A stretch of DNA of 64,000 bases from Candidatus Nitrosopelagicus sp. (lineage in GTDB: Archaea > Thermoproteota > Nitrososphaeria > Nitrososphaerales > Nitrosopumilaceae). The stretch covers positions 1 through 64,000 of the forward strand of contig JAOMBO010000004.1 in the NCBI GenBank assembly GCA_028344575.1. Direction: 5' to 3'. Positions 41,520 to 50,336 of the stretch are shown in pieces (position 1 is the first letter of the stretch; each line of letters begins with the position of its first letter). The translations under genes and the position numbers were made by a program. The notes below the pieces were generated by a model. It was not told the origin of the DNA and ran no database searches. It saw nothing but the letters and a program-made list of their open reading frames with translations.

Positions 41520-42581
41520 CTAGTTTGTGTTTACAATATCTGTTCTAAGCTGACCACATGCAGCCGATATTTCAGTTCCTTTCTCAATGCGAATTGTACA
41601 ATTCACCCCTGCCTCATTTAAAATTCGTTTAAACTCAAAAACTCTACTTTTTGATGGGCGGTTGAAATTACCTGCTGTTGGATTTATTGGAATTAAATTC
41701 ACATGTGATCCATTTCCTCGTAAAAGTTCGGCCAATTCGTGTGCGACATCCCGCGAATCATTAACTCCTTCCATCAATGCATATTCAAATGTCACACGTC
41801 GTCCTGTCTTTTTAAAATAATAATGTCCTGCATCAATTATCTCTTTAACAGAATCTTTTGTCGCGGTAGGAACTAATTTTTTACGTAATTCATTGTTTGG
41901 TGCATGTAGTGATATTGCAAGTCCAATCTGAAGATCCTCATTTGCCAATTTTTCAATTCCTTCCTTGATTCCAATTGTTGATATTGTAATGTGTCGTTGT
42001 CCCAAACCAAATCCTCTTGGGTCTGTTAAAATTTTCACGGCTCTGATCATTTCATCATAATTTGCCATCGGTTCGCCCATTCCCATAAACACTAAATTTG
42101 TAATATGCTCTTTTTTTTGCTCAATAATTTCTTCAAAATGAACTACTTGTGCAACAATATGCTCTGCCTTTAGATTTGTTTCAAAACCCATCTGCCCTGT
42201 TGCACAAAATGTACATCCCATGGCACATCCAATTTGAGTTGAAACACATACTGTTGATCTAGGTAGCCCTCCTTCTTTCTCAGATTCATATTGCATGAGA
42301 ACAGTTTCAACAGATTTATCGTTAGTGAGATTAAGTAATAGTTTCGTAGTATCCCCATCTTCACTAGTAACTCTGTGAATTTCTTTTGCTGAACCTATTG
42401 TATATCCTGCTTCCACCAATTCTGCAATCATTGTCTTTGGAAGCTGTTTAATGTCTGCAATATTTTTAGGAAATTTGAAATAAAGTGGCATTAGAATTTG
42501 GTCTGCTCTGTACCTTTGATAGCCCATATCAATTACTAATTTCTCCATCTCTTCTGGAAGTAATCTGTATAGATCAGTCAT
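41520..42581 (-). CDS. rlmN: RlmN-like 23S rRNA (adenine-C2)-methyltransferase, radical SAM
   Basis: The 353-residue protein has the radical SAM cluster motif CAMGCTFCATGQMGF (CxxxCxxC). The upstream CVSTQIGC and the C-terminal EISAACGQLR contain the other conserved cysteine used for methyl transfer. FMGMGEPMANYDEMI and ISLHAPNNELRKKLVPTATK are further RlmN blocks. In bacteria RlmN methylates A2503 of 23S rRNA and A37 of some tRNAs. It lies directly upstream of the cupredoxin gene with no gap, though a functional link is not obvious. Confidence 0.9.
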   Translation of the reverse strand: MTDLYRLLPEEMEKLVIDMGYQRYRADQILMPLYFKFPKNIADIKQLPKTMIAELVEAGYTIGSAKEIHRVTSEDGDTTKLLLNLTNDKSVETVLMQYESEKEGGLPRSTVCVSTQIGCAMGCTFCATGQMGFETNLKAEHIVAQVVHFEEIIEQKKEHITNLVFMGMGEPMANYDEMIRAVKILTDPRGFGLGQRHITISTIGIKEGIEKLANEDLQIGLAISLHAPNNELRKKLVPTATKDSVKEIIDAGHYYFKKTGRRVTFEYALMEGVNDSRDVAHELAELLRGNGSHVNLIPINPTAGNFNRPSKSRVFEFKRILNEAGVNCTIRIEKGTEISAACGQLRTDIVNTN

Positions 42582-42679
42582 ATCATATGTTAAATCTCCA
42601 ATTGATATTATAATCTAACTTCTAATGCTATGAAACAATTGTGAAATTTTTTATAATCATCTAATTGAAAATTTATCAT

Positions 42680-43051
42680 ATGATTACAGTTGATTGCCAT
42701 GAAGTTGAATCAATCCAAAATGAATTACTAATTTATGTGGCTGATGATGTTGCGGCAATCCCTAATATCAAATATCATGAATTTATTTTATCTCCTATAG
42801 AGGAAGAGGGTGTTATTGATACAAACGAGGTGGTCACATCCATCAAACGATTTTTGGATTCAATTGGTGAACAACGTAACTTTGCTGTAATTTCTCGAGG
42901 TGATATAATTTCAATAGAATCTATTGCTGGTAAAACAATTGAACGTGATTCAAAACAATCTGCAGAAGGACTATTCTCTTGCCCTCATTGTGGTCATATT
43001 ACTCCATATGAGACGGTACATCAAACTCATATGAAAATTCATTATTTTTAA
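42680..43051 (+). CDS. Protein of unknown function with C-terminal C2H2 zinc finger
   Basis: The ATG at 42680 (MITVDCHEVESIQNELLIY) is chosen because a TATA-like TTATAATCA is centred 26 bases upstream; the track's TTG start lies between them. The 123-residue protein ends in a C2H2-like finger, CPHCGHITPYETVHQTHMKIHY. The body is mixed alpha/beta without a known motif. The finger suggests nucleic-acid or protein binding. It is convergent with the following secreted-protein gene. Confidence 0.6.
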   Translation: MITVDCHEVESIQNELLIYVADDVAAIPNIKYHEFILSPIEEEGVIDTNEVVTSIKRFLDSIGEQRNFAVISRGDIISIESIAGKTIERDSKQSAEGLFSCPHCGHITPYETVHQTHMKIHYF

Positions 43052-43053
43052 TT

Positions 43054-43602
43054 TCATACTACCTTCTTTTGAATTTCAAAAATCCATGTCGTTATATCTC
43101 CTGTTTCAACTAATGATGCTGGAAGTTGTGCGTCTAGTAATTTTATAACATAAATTCTATTACTCGTCTCAAATTTTTCAAAAATTCCAACATTCGAATA
43201 AAATGTACGCTGCATTTCTTCATATTCTATTACAAATCTCCATCTTTCATAACTACCATTTTCATTTTTTACGATATCTTTTTTTGAATAACTCACTGTT
43301 TGAAATTCTTCTATACCTAACCATGGAAATAACAATATCTTCTTATCTTCATAAATAGCATCTAATGATTTTTGCAATGTTTCTGATGGAATGATACCTG
43401 TATACACGTTTGAAGTTGTAGAAATTAATCTACCCTGTGAATCTCTGACAATTTGTATTATCTCTACTTTGTAATTATCATTGAATTCTAGTATGTTCAC
43501 TAATTCATTGTTATTTATGATATCTTCGATTGTTTCTCCATGTGCTTGATAGATTGAACCTCCACCAACAACTAAAATAATGAATAATGATATACGTATC
43601 AC
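43054..43602 (-). CDS. Secreted protein of unknown function, 182 aa
   Basis: The protein begins with a signal peptide (MIRISLFIILVVGGGSIYQAHG-ET). The exported part is acidic, mixed alpha/beta, with no Cys and no known motif; LLFPWLGIEEFQTVSYSKKD is a hydrophobic patch. Without a C-terminal membrane helix it should be released or loosely bound to the envelope. Function is unknown. Confidence 0.6.
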   Translation of the reverse strand: MIRISLFIILVVGGGSIYQAHGETIEDIINNNELVNILEFNDNYKVEIIQIVRDSQGRLISTTSNVYTGIIPSETLQKSLDAIYEDKKILLFPWLGIEEFQTVSYSKKDIVKNENGSYERWRFVIEYEEMQRTFYSNVGIFEKFETSNRIYVIKLLDAQLPASLVETGDITTWIFEIQKKVV

Positions 43603-43673
43603 AAAGATATTTTGTTGATTTCAGTTATTATATTTTCATATCCTCTATACGAAATTAATTTTGAAATATTAAA

Positions 43674-43748
43674 AGCCAATAGAGAGATTTGAACTCTCGA
43701 CCTATTGATTACAAATCAATTGCTCTAACCAGGCTGAGCTATATTGGC
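43674..43748 (-). tRNA. tRNA-Thr (anticodon TGT)
   Basis: On the minus strand GCCAATA pairs with TATTGGC as the acceptor stem. The D arm is AGCTCAGCCTGGTTAGAGC. The anticodon arm is ATTGA-TTTGTAA-TCAAT with TGT as anticodon, and the T arm is GAGAG-TTCAAAT-CTCTC. Archaeal tRNA-Thr has a U discriminator, matching the T at the 3' end; CCA is not encoded and no intron is seen. Confidence 0.95.
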
Positions 43749-43843
43749 ACCGTATTTTTTACAAAATTGCTGTTTTAAAATGTTAAGATATTATGAAATA
43801 TCTCCTAGAAAATCTTAACTAGTGACCAATTTATTCAAAATTT

Positions 43844-44224
43844 ATGTTAAAAGATCTTCTCTCTGATATTGTAAGAATTGATGATGTATTGATGATAGTC
43901 AAAAGTAATGGCGCCACAATTGAAATGAGAAGTAATTCTCTTTCAATAAGACAAAAAGAACAATGGATCACCATCGGAGATAATGATGGACCGTGTCATA
44001 TGCATGTAAATGAAGAAATGATAAAAAATGCTGAATTTGTAACAGAAGAAAAACTTGAAAGAATTAGTTTTAGTGTGAGATTGTTTGATAAAAACAACGA
44101 ACGTGTCTTGGCATGCTTCTTCACAAAAATGTATGATGAATTTAAAAAATTGAAGTCCGAACGAAAAAAACTCTATGATAATTTACAGGCAAAATATGGA
44201 CAGAAAATCGAGTTCTACTCATAA
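43844..44224 (+). CDS. Conserved-looking protein of unknown function, 126 aa
   Basis: The 126-residue protein (MLKDLLSDIVRIDDVLMIVKSNG...) has a beta-rich core (SLSIRQKEQWITIGDNDGPCHMHVNEEMI, ISFSVRLFDKNNERVLACFFTKMYDE) and a charged C-terminal helix. The GPCHMHVN motif holds Cys and two His in a spacing that could bind metal or haem. I do not recognise the family. It stands alone between the tRNA and the next small gene. Confidence 0.6.
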   Translation: MLKDLLSDIVRIDDVLMIVKSNGATIEMRSNSLSIRQKEQWITIGDNDGPCHMHVNEEMIKNAEFVTEEKLERISFSVRLFDKNNERVLACFFTKMYDEFKKLKSERKKLYDNLQAKYGQKIEFYS

Positions 44225-44311
44225 GATCTTTCTATTAATTCACTCAAATTAGTTTGGTTTGAACTATGACGATACTCATAATTTAATAACTTCTAAACTC
44301 TGGTTTGGTTA

Positions 44312-44557
44312 TTGAAATTAAAATACGTCCAGCCAAAGAAACTCAAAATTCTCATAGCTACATTTACCCTGGTTGGTATTTGGGGAATCGCATTTGGATT
44401 ATTTATGGGAGGTCAAAAAGCATCAATGAATTATTTCATGATTGTTGTTTTAGGTGTAGTCAATCTATTCTTAGGTGCATTCATGACATATCTGTATTTG
44501 ACACAAGTTAGAAAAATTGATCCAAGAAAAGATTCAAAGTACAAACGAAAGAAATAA
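44312..44557 (+). CDS. Two-helix membrane protein of unknown function, 81 aa
   Basis: The TTG start at 44312 is supported by a TATA-like ATTTAATAAC centred 26 bases upstream. The 81-residue product has two membrane helices (LIATFTLVGIWGIAFGLFMGG and YFMIVVLGVVNLFLGAFMTYLYL) and a basic tail (DPRKDSKYKRKK). No family is recognised. Its 3' end overlaps the convergent CPBP-like gene by 24 bases. Confidence 0.6.
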   Translation: MKLKYVQPKKLKILIATFTLVGIWGIAFGLFMGGQKASMNYFMIVVLGVVNLFLGAFMTYLYLTQVRKIDPRKDSKYKRKK

Positions 44558-45106
44558 CATTCCCACAACCAAAATGTTTGTTGCAAAATGCATTGCGTAC
44601 GAATGCTTTATTCCTTTTTTATCATAAATATACTTGAATACAAATCCTATTGGTATCAAAACTAATGCCATGTGTATCTTTATGCCCATTCCAATGTGAA
44701 TTAATGCCCACACCAAGACCATTTTTTTTGATTTTCTAAAGTAAAACTCTTCAAAATAATTGATATGTAAAAACATGTAAAGTAATAATGGGACAAATGG
44801 AATAATTCCCAACATTCCTTGATCTGCAAATGGTCCAAATGCAATGTTGTATCCAAGCCAACTCCAATTTAGTATTGGTACCTGATCAACATATTCGAAC
44901 ACAAATAAAACGTAGACTGATAAAATTCCAAAAGCTATTGGTGCATATTTGATTGAACTAATTCCTACTTTTAGATCTAAAATTCGTTTCTTTGTATCTT
45001 TGATTAAAAGAAGACTGGCACCTACCGTTAGTACATAATATCCAATAAGAAATGCATCTGAATCAAGAAATGAAATATCCAATGTAATCAAAGTGCACAC
45101 TTTCAT
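44534..45106 (-). CDS. Small CPBP-like intramembrane protease homologue
   Basis: The 190-residue protein has about six membrane helices and an EEFYFR (EExxxR) motif near residue 120. HIGMGIKIHMALVLIPIGFVF and HSYAMHFATN supply the later His motifs of the CPBP/Abi superfamily. It is shorter than the CPBP protein at 2117-3109. The substrate is unknown. Confidence 0.7.
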   Translation of the reverse strand: MKVCTLITLDISFLDSDAFLIGYYVLTVGASLLLIKDTKKRILDLKVGISSIKYAPIAFGILSVYVLFVFEYVDQVPILNWSWLGYNIAFGPFADQGMLGIIPFVPLLLYMFLHINYFEEFYFRKSKKMVLVWALIHIGMGIKIHMALVLIPIGFVFKYIYDKKGIKHSYAMHFATNILVVGMLFLSFVL

Positions 45107-45130
45107 AAATAACCTATTCTAATAGAATTC

Positions 45131-45598
45131 ATGACTCTTCAAAAAGGTGATATGGCTGAAGATTTTGAATTATTGGCTCATGATGGAACTTCTATCATAT
45201 TAAGTTCATATAAAAATTCAAAAAATGTTGTATTGTGTTTTTATCCAAAAAACCATCTATTTGCATGTCCTTCAAAAAAAGTTTTTGAGATGGCGAAAAG
45301 TGTAATCTCAGTTTATTCTAATATTGTTGCAACTGAAACAGTTGTGTTTGCTGTATCTGTGGATTCTGTTAACTCTCAATCTGATTTTGTTAAAGAATAT
45401 GAAATTCCATATGTACATCTAAGTGATCCAAAGAAAGTTGCTTGTAAAAAATATGCTGGAACAAACATCACTGGTCTTGCTAAACGGAGTACCTTTGTAA
45501 TTGATAAAAATGGAATAATACGAGACGTGATGAGGGACATTAATGTTGCATCTCATGGACAAGAAATTCTTGATTCTTTAAAGAAAATCAAAGTATAA
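45131..45598 (+). CDS. Atypical peroxiredoxin (BCP/AhpC-TSA family)
   Basis: The 155-residue protein has the thioredoxin-like Prx fold (GDMAEDFELLAHDGTSIILSSYKNSKNVVLCFYPK). The peroxidatic region is YPKNHLFACPSKKVF. The Cys is kept, but the active-site Thr/Ser of PxxxTxxC is Leu, and no resolving Cys lies five residues on. The catalytic Arg appears in AKRSTFVIDKNG. It may still be a one-Cys thiol peroxidase, or have a changed role. It precedes the arginine decarboxylase gene by 25 bases. Confidence 0.75.
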   Translation: MTLQKGDMAEDFELLAHDGTSIILSSYKNSKNVVLCFYPKNHLFACPSKKVFEMAKSVISVYSNIVATETVVFAVSVDSVNSQSDFVKEYEIPYVHLSDPKKVACKKYAGTNITGLAKRSTFVIDKNGIIRDVMRDINVASHGQEILDSLKKIKV

Positions 45599-45623
45599 AT
45601 CATACAATAAAATTATTCGAAGA

Positions 45624-46175
45624 ATGATTGATTTAGTTGCCAAAGAATTGTTTCTTACTAGAGGAATTGGTGTTCATGAAGATAAACTTACAAGTTTTGA
45701 ATATGCATTACGTGATGCAGGAATTGCTGGAACAAACATTGTTCTAATTTCTAGTATCTTTCCCCCAAAAGCAAAACTTGTTCCTAAAAAGGATGGTTTA
45801 AAGAAAATTAAACCTGGACAAATTCTTTTTACAATTTATTCTAGAAATCAAACAAATGAACCTCATAGAATGATTTCTGCATCTGTTGGCTTGGCATTAC
45901 CAAAAGATCGTACACGATATGGATACTTATCTGAATATGATGCATTTGGACAAAATGAAAAACAAGCAGGAGATTATGCAGAAGATATTGCAGCTCAAAT
46001 GCTTGCATCTTCACTTGGAATACCTTTTGATATTGATAAAAGCTGGGATGAAAAAAGACAACAATGGTCAATTTCTGGAAAAATTTACAAATCCCAGAAT
46101 ATTACAATGACTGCTAAAGGTGACAAATCTGGAAAATGGACTACAGTATTTTCTGCAGCATGTTTAATTCTCTAG
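45624..46175 (+). CDS. Pyruvoyl-dependent arginine decarboxylase
   Basis: The 183-residue protein matches the PvlArgDC family: KELFLTRGIGVHEDKLTSFEYALRDAGIAGTNIVLISSIFPPKAK, in which self-cleavage at the Ser-Ser of LISSIF generates the pyruvoyl group. SASVGLALPKD and GYLSEYDAFGQ follow. It makes agmatine from arginine for polyamine synthesis, the archaeal route. It is a typical gene of Nitrososphaerota. Its stop overlaps the convergent secreted-protein gene by 4 bases. Confidence 0.9.
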   Translation: MIDLVAKELFLTRGIGVHEDKLTSFEYALRDAGIAGTNIVLISSIFPPKAKLVPKKDGLKKIKPGQILFTIYSRNQTNEPHRMISASVGLALPKDRTRYGYLSEYDAFGQNEKQAGDYAEDIAAQMLASSLGIPFDIDKSWDEKRQQWSISGKIYKSQNITMTAKGDKSGKWTTVFSAACLIL

Positions 46176-47401
46176 CGTTTTGGTTTGTATCCTTTTAGAT
46201 AAAATACTGCCGCACCAATACCTATTGCAATTATAATTCCTAGTACTGCATATTGTGATTCATCTTCTGCAGTATCATTTTTAGTAAAATCTTCTATTGA
46301 TCGGTATTCTTCTTTTTCTTGTTGTGGAATATCTTCTACTGAATAAAATGATAATTCCGATTCTCCATCCCATGGACCGATTTCTAATCTCAATTCATCT
46401 TTTTGAATTATTTTATCACTGCCAAATAGAAACTTTGCATCAATTGAATTTCCTGCAGGTGAACTAAAGAACCATCCTTTTTTTGAAATATTCTCTAATG
46501 TAGTTAAATCGGTTATTGCATGTGTCGCTATCGTATCTATTTTTGATGGTTCATTTGGAATAACAACTAGATGTATTACTGAATTCAATGGAACATTTCT
46601 TCCATCAAAAATATTTGAACGTGAAATTTCATCTACTCCAAAATTTTCTAGTATATTGATTCTTGAAATATCATCTGCAACATTCTTTATTTCCTTTGTC
46701 ACTTTAAATATGAATAAATTTGAATCTCCAGTTTTTATAATGCTGAGGGAAATTATGGCTTCATCACCTTTTATTAATTTCTTTGAAATATCATAGAAGC
46801 CTTCTCCCTCTCTAATTTCTTTAGATAAAATTTTCCCAGATAATCCTGTAAATAGGAAATCTGTAGATTGTTTTGGCATTGTATATGTAGCTGAAACTGC
46901 ACCTCTTCCTGAAATCACTCCTGATGTTTCTAGTAGCAAATTTGCATCATCTACTGTATGTATGAATGTGGATTGAAATTTTCCATTTACCCCTAATGCT
47001 TCATTCAAGTCGTCAATTATTTGATTCCCCATTTCTCTTGCGGAATCCTGAACCATTCTGATTCCGCCATCCCCTTTCAATTGTTGATAATCAAAATTAA
47101 TCATTATACATTGCTCTTCACTTGTTACGCCTATCACACACTCTCCGGCATTTGTGAAAACAATGGCTCTGATCTTATCGTTGTCATTAATTTTCTGAAT
47201 TAATTCATCTGAAAATTTAATTTCTTGATTATCTGTAGTTTCTAATCCTATTGACATTACTACTGAATTTGAATATTGTTGATCATAAATCATAAGTGCA
47301 CTTTCTTGAAATGTCGCTTTCTCAAACATTTGTCCATTTGCAAATGGCATCATGAGAATTATGCCAAAAATAGCTCCTAGTGACAGTAATTTTCTTTGCA
47401 T
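46172..47401 (-). CDS. Secreted, C-terminally anchored protein of unknown function
   Basis: The 409-residue protein has a signal peptide (LLSLGAIFGIILMMPFANG-QM), a ~350-residue extracytoplasmic domain and a C-terminal membrane helix (YAVLGIIIAIGIGAAVFYLKGYKPKR). The exported domain has two Cys (GECVIGVTSEEQCIMINF) that may form a disulfide. It resembles in layout other thaumarchaeal surface proteins; no catalytic motif is seen. Confidence 0.65.
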   Translation of the reverse strand: MQRKLLSLGAIFGIILMMPFANGQMFEKATFQESALMIYDQQYSNSVVMSIGLETTDNQEIKFSDELIQKINDNDKIRAIVFTNAGECVIGVTSEEQCIMINFDYQQLKGDGGIRMVQDSAREMGNQIIDDLNEALGVNGKFQSTFIHTVDDANLLLETSGVISGRGAVSATYTMPKQSTDFLFTGLSGKILSKEIREGEGFYDISKKLIKGDEAIISLSIIKTGDSNLFIFKVTKEIKNVADDISRINILENFGVDEISRSNIFDGRNVPLNSVIHLVVIPNEPSKIDTIATHAITDLTTLENISKKGWFFSSPAGNSIDAKFLFGSDKIIQKDELRLEIGPWDGESELSFYSVEDIPQQEKEEYRSIEDFTKNDTAEDESQYAVLGIIIAIGIGAAVFYLKGYKPKR

Positions 47402-47502
47402 GCAACATGGAACTTCTATTATTTTATTTAGTTTACGGCTTTATGCTATAAGGTTTAAATCACTAATCTAATTCTGCATAATTGACATCGAATTCAAACC
47501 GT

Positions 47503-47548
47503 TGGGGAACACGCTGGCAGTCCGATGGCTCGGGCTGCCAGCCCCACA
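47503..47548. ncRNA. GC-rich hairpin in an AT-rich gap, candidate small RNA or terminator
   Basis: GCTGGCAGTCCGA pairs with TCGGGCTGCCAGC over 13 positions (one T-G wobble) around a TGGC loop. An outer TGGG/CCCA pair set is separated on the 5' side by a short GAACAC bulge. The surrounding 220-base gap is very AT-rich, so this structure stands out. A TTTAAAT box about 50 bases upstream on the plus strand could be a promoter. ACA follows the stem, but a two-sided H/ACA guide pocket is not seen. The strand is uncertain. Confidence 0.4.
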
Positions 47549-47622
47549 TTTTAATAAATTATAATTTAGGATTATCCTCAATTTATGAAATAATCAAATC
47601 GATTCTGTTAGAATTTTAGTAA

Positions 47623-49392
47623 TTATAATTTAGCCAGATCGTCTACTTGTTTTTTGATATAATCGAATCCACTCTGCCAGAATTTTGCTTTAGAAATATC
47701 TAGTCCGTGTTCTTTTAGTAATTTTTCAGGTTTTTGTGAACCTCCTGCAGACAAGATATCGGTGTACGTCGACACAAAGTCATCCCCTTCATTTTTGTAT
47801 GTCTGGAATAATGACACTGCAAGTAAATTGCCAAATGAATAAGAATAGCAGTAAAATGGTGAATGGTAAAAATGTGGAATACAACTCCATTCTATTCCAA
47901 AATCATCTGAAATATCTACTGAATTTCCAAATTGTTCTTTTAGATTTTTTCTATAGATATTTGATATGTCATCAACTGTTATGGAGTTTGCAATTTGGTT
48001 ATGGGCTTCAATTTCAAATAATGTGAAAAATGATTGTCTTCCAATTGTTGCATAGAAATCATCTATCTTATCTGAAAGCATACTGGCTTTTTCACCATCT
48101 GAGATTTGATTTGAAATGTTATCGTAGAGTAATAATTCTGAATATGTAGATGCAGTTTCTGCAAGTGGTAATGGTGCATCTGAAACTAGAATTGATTTAT
48201 CAGATGCTGCAACACTGTGCACTGCATGTCCAATTTCATGAGCTAGTGTAAACACATCTCTTGATTTTCCTGTATAATTAATCAAAACAAATGGTGTGAT
48301 GTATGGAAGTGGAGTACTACAGAATGCCCCGTCTCGTTTTCCATGTCTTAATGAATAGTCTATGTGATTTTCATTAAAAACCCGTGATGCATATTCTGCA
48401 ATTTTTGGACTGAATCTATTAAGAGAATCAAGAACAAGTTTTGTTCCTTGATCAAATGTGTAATTTTTCTCTGCTGCACTCTTTTTTGATGGTGCATACA
48501 AATCATATCTCCTAAGTTTCTTTACTCCTACACGTTTTGCCTTTTGTTGGAAATATTTTTGAAATACAGATGCGTTTTTTTTACACACCTCTAACATAAC
48601 CTCTATTGTTTTATCGTCCACATCATTTGAAATGTTTTGAATTGAAATTGGATTCTTAAATCCTCTCATATCCATTCCTTCATTTTTCCAATTTAGTACA
48701 ATATTTTGATAAATCTGACCAATTACTCCTTTATTATCTTGGTATTTTGTTAATAGTGATTTGTAAGCTGCTTCTCTAATTTTTGGATTTTTATTTCTTA
48801 CGAGTGTTGTAAGCTGCTCTCTTCCCATTGTCTTTTTTTTACCATTAACACTTACCGTGTAGGTAAATGCATTTGTTATTTTATCATAAATTTTTACTAG
48901 TGCAGAAATTCCTGTAACATCCAAAGTATTGATAATTTTTTCTTCAGGCTCTGTTAATGCATATTTTGCTACTAGTCTCTTATATCGTAAGTAATCTGAT
49001 AATTCGCCTGCATCTTTAATCAATCTCTTTGCATTTTTCTCATCTACCTGTTTTTTCCACCATAAATCAAAAAATAGCATCTTATTTTCTATAGTTGAGC
49101 CAAATTGAGAAATTCTATTTAGTAGTGCTGTTGCCTCGTCAGATTGGGTATTCTCTGAAAACTTTAATCCTGCATACCCTCCAACCTTACTTGCTTTTTC
49201 TGTTATATCTTCAATTTCATGTAGTAGCTGTAAAAATTTCTTAGATGACATATTTGGTTTTAATTGAGATTTATTTTTTGCAAATTTTTCAGACTGTCTT
49301 TGTATCTCTTTAATTTTCTTATCGAATGTCTGTCTAGTTGGATTTTTGACTAAATCATCAAGATCCCATATGCCTTTTTTGTAATTTTGCAC
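47623..49392 (-). CDS. M3 family oligoendopeptidase (PepF type)
   Basis: The 589-residue protein has the zincin motif HEIGHAVHS near residue 387 with a downstream Glu in ETASTYSELL. PepF-like blocks include SVNGKKKTMGREQLTTLVRNKNP, YDLYAPSKKSAAEKNYTFDQ and FCSTPLPYITPFVLINYTGKSRDVFTLAHEIGH. It is a cytoplasmic zinc peptidase acting on short peptides. Length is typical for PepF. It is a single-gene unit; the GC-rich hairpin lies 75 bases downstream of its stop. Confidence 0.9.
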   Translation of the reverse strand: MQNYKKGIWDLDDLVKNPTRQTFDKKIKEIQRQSEKFAKNKSQLKPNMSSKKFLQLLHEIEDITEKASKVGGYAGLKFSENTQSDEATALLNRISQFGSTIENKMLFFDLWWKKQVDEKNAKRLIKDAGELSDYLRYKRLVAKYALTEPEEKIINTLDVTGISALVKIYDKITNAFTYTVSVNGKKKTMGREQLTTLVRNKNPKIREAAYKSLLTKYQDNKGVIGQIYQNIVLNWKNEGMDMRGFKNPISIQNISNDVDDKTIEVMLEVCKKNASVFQKYFQQKAKRVGVKKLRRYDLYAPSKKSAAEKNYTFDQGTKLVLDSLNRFSPKIAEYASRVFNENHIDYSLRHGKRDGAFCSTPLPYITPFVLINYTGKSRDVFTLAHEIGHAVHSVAASDKSILVSDAPLPLAETASTYSELLLYDNISNQISDGEKASMLSDKIDDFYATIGRQSFFTLFEIEAHNQIANSITVDDISNIYRKNLKEQFGNSVDISDDFGIEWSCIPHFYHSPFYCYSYSFGNLLAVSLFQTYKNEGDDFVSTYTDILSAGGSQKPEKLLKEHGLDISKAKFWQSGFDYIKKQVDDLAKL

Positions 49393-49472
49393 AGTTTAAT
49401 TCAAAATGAACTGTTTCTATATCTTTTGAAAATAATTTAACGTCTAAATAACACAATTTCAAAAATAATCTT

Positions 49473-49547
49473 GGATCCGTCGTCTAGCCTGGTTTGGATG
49501 CTGCACTCACACTGCAGAGGTCGCGAGTTCAAGTCTCGCCGGATCCA
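49473..49547 (+). tRNA. tRNA-Val (anticodon CAC)
   Basis: GGATCCG pairs with CGGATCC as the acceptor stem, with A as discriminator. The anticodon arm is CTGCA-CTCACAC-TGCAG, giving anticodon CAC. The T arm is CGCGAG-TTCAAGT-CTCGC-like and the D arm TCGTCTAGCCTGGTTTGGATG. CCA is not encoded and there is no intron. Confidence 0.95.
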
Positions 49548-49615
49548 TTGAATAATTCTCAAAAATTAGAATTAGTTCGATAAGGTTTTATTATGAAATA
49601 CGCTGATTGTTAATA

Positions 49616-50335
49616 ATGAAAACCGGTCTATTCATAATCATAGTATTGGTTTCCGGATGCTTTGCAGGAATAATTCATGGCGGAATTAATCTTGCAATAG
49701 TAGAACCATACCTTGATCAGGCAATTGGAATTGAAAATCAGACTCTCTTTGCAATTGGTGAAGAAGAAGACACTCCTGAATTTTGGGTAGAATACAATTC
49801 GTATCGTGTCTGGCAAAAGGGTGGTCAAGTTTTAGCTGGTGCAATACTTGGAACATCTATTGCAGCGTTAGTTGGAATTGTGTTTCTATTTGCAAGAAAA
49901 GTATTGCCTGAAGGAAATAATATTAAAAAAACACTTGTTTTATCCGGATTGATGTGGTTTACAATATTTGTAATTCCTTTCTTGAAATATCCTGCAAATC
50001 CTCCTACTGTAGGAGAAACTGAAACTGTAGTCTTACGCTCAATTCTTTTCCTATCCTTTATAGCAATTTCAGGATTAGGGGCTGTTGCATTTTATCAAGT
50101 TTACAAAAAATTACAAAACAAGAAATTTCTTGCATTTGCAGGATATGCAGTATTCATCAGCGTTGTATTTTTCTTAATGCCTGAAAATCCTGATGAGATA
50201 ACTGCACCTATGGAACTAGTTGATGGATTTAGAGGTGCATCATTTGTGGCAGTAACCGTTTACTGGCTCACATTAGGTTTGATTCTTGGCGGATTCATTG
50301 AAAAACTTCAAGAGCGACTTAAGCTGAAGAATTAG
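49616..50335 (+). CDS. CbtA-like membrane protein (putative cobalt transporter subunit)
   Basis: I use the ATG at 49616 (MKTGLFIIIVLVSG) instead of the track's TTG. The 239-residue protein has about six membrane helices, with the FLKYPANPPTVGE motif and the late PMELVDGFRGASF characteristic of CbtA. That family was proposed as a B12-regulated cobalt transporter from genomic context. A role in cobalt supply fits an organism that needs cobalamin. No cobalamin riboswitch is evident upstream. The next gene begins 1 base later. Confidence 0.7.
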   Translation: MKTGLFIIIVLVSGCFAGIIHGGINLAIVEPYLDQAIGIENQTLFAIGEEEDTPEFWVEYNSYRVWQKGGQVLAGAILGTSIAALVGIVFLFARKVLPEGNNIKKTLVLSGLMWFTIFVIPFLKYPANPPTVGETETVVLRSILFLSFIAISGLGAVAFYQVYKKLQNKKFLAFAGYAVFISVVFFLMPENPDEITAPMELVDGFRGASFVAVTVYWLTLGLILGGFIEKLQERLKLKN

Positions 50336-50336
50336 C

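Noticed and set aside
47482-47551. H/ACA guide RNA assignment for the GC-rich hairpin
   Set aside because: ACA follows the stem, but there is no two-sided internal loop to act as a guide pocket, so the class is left open.
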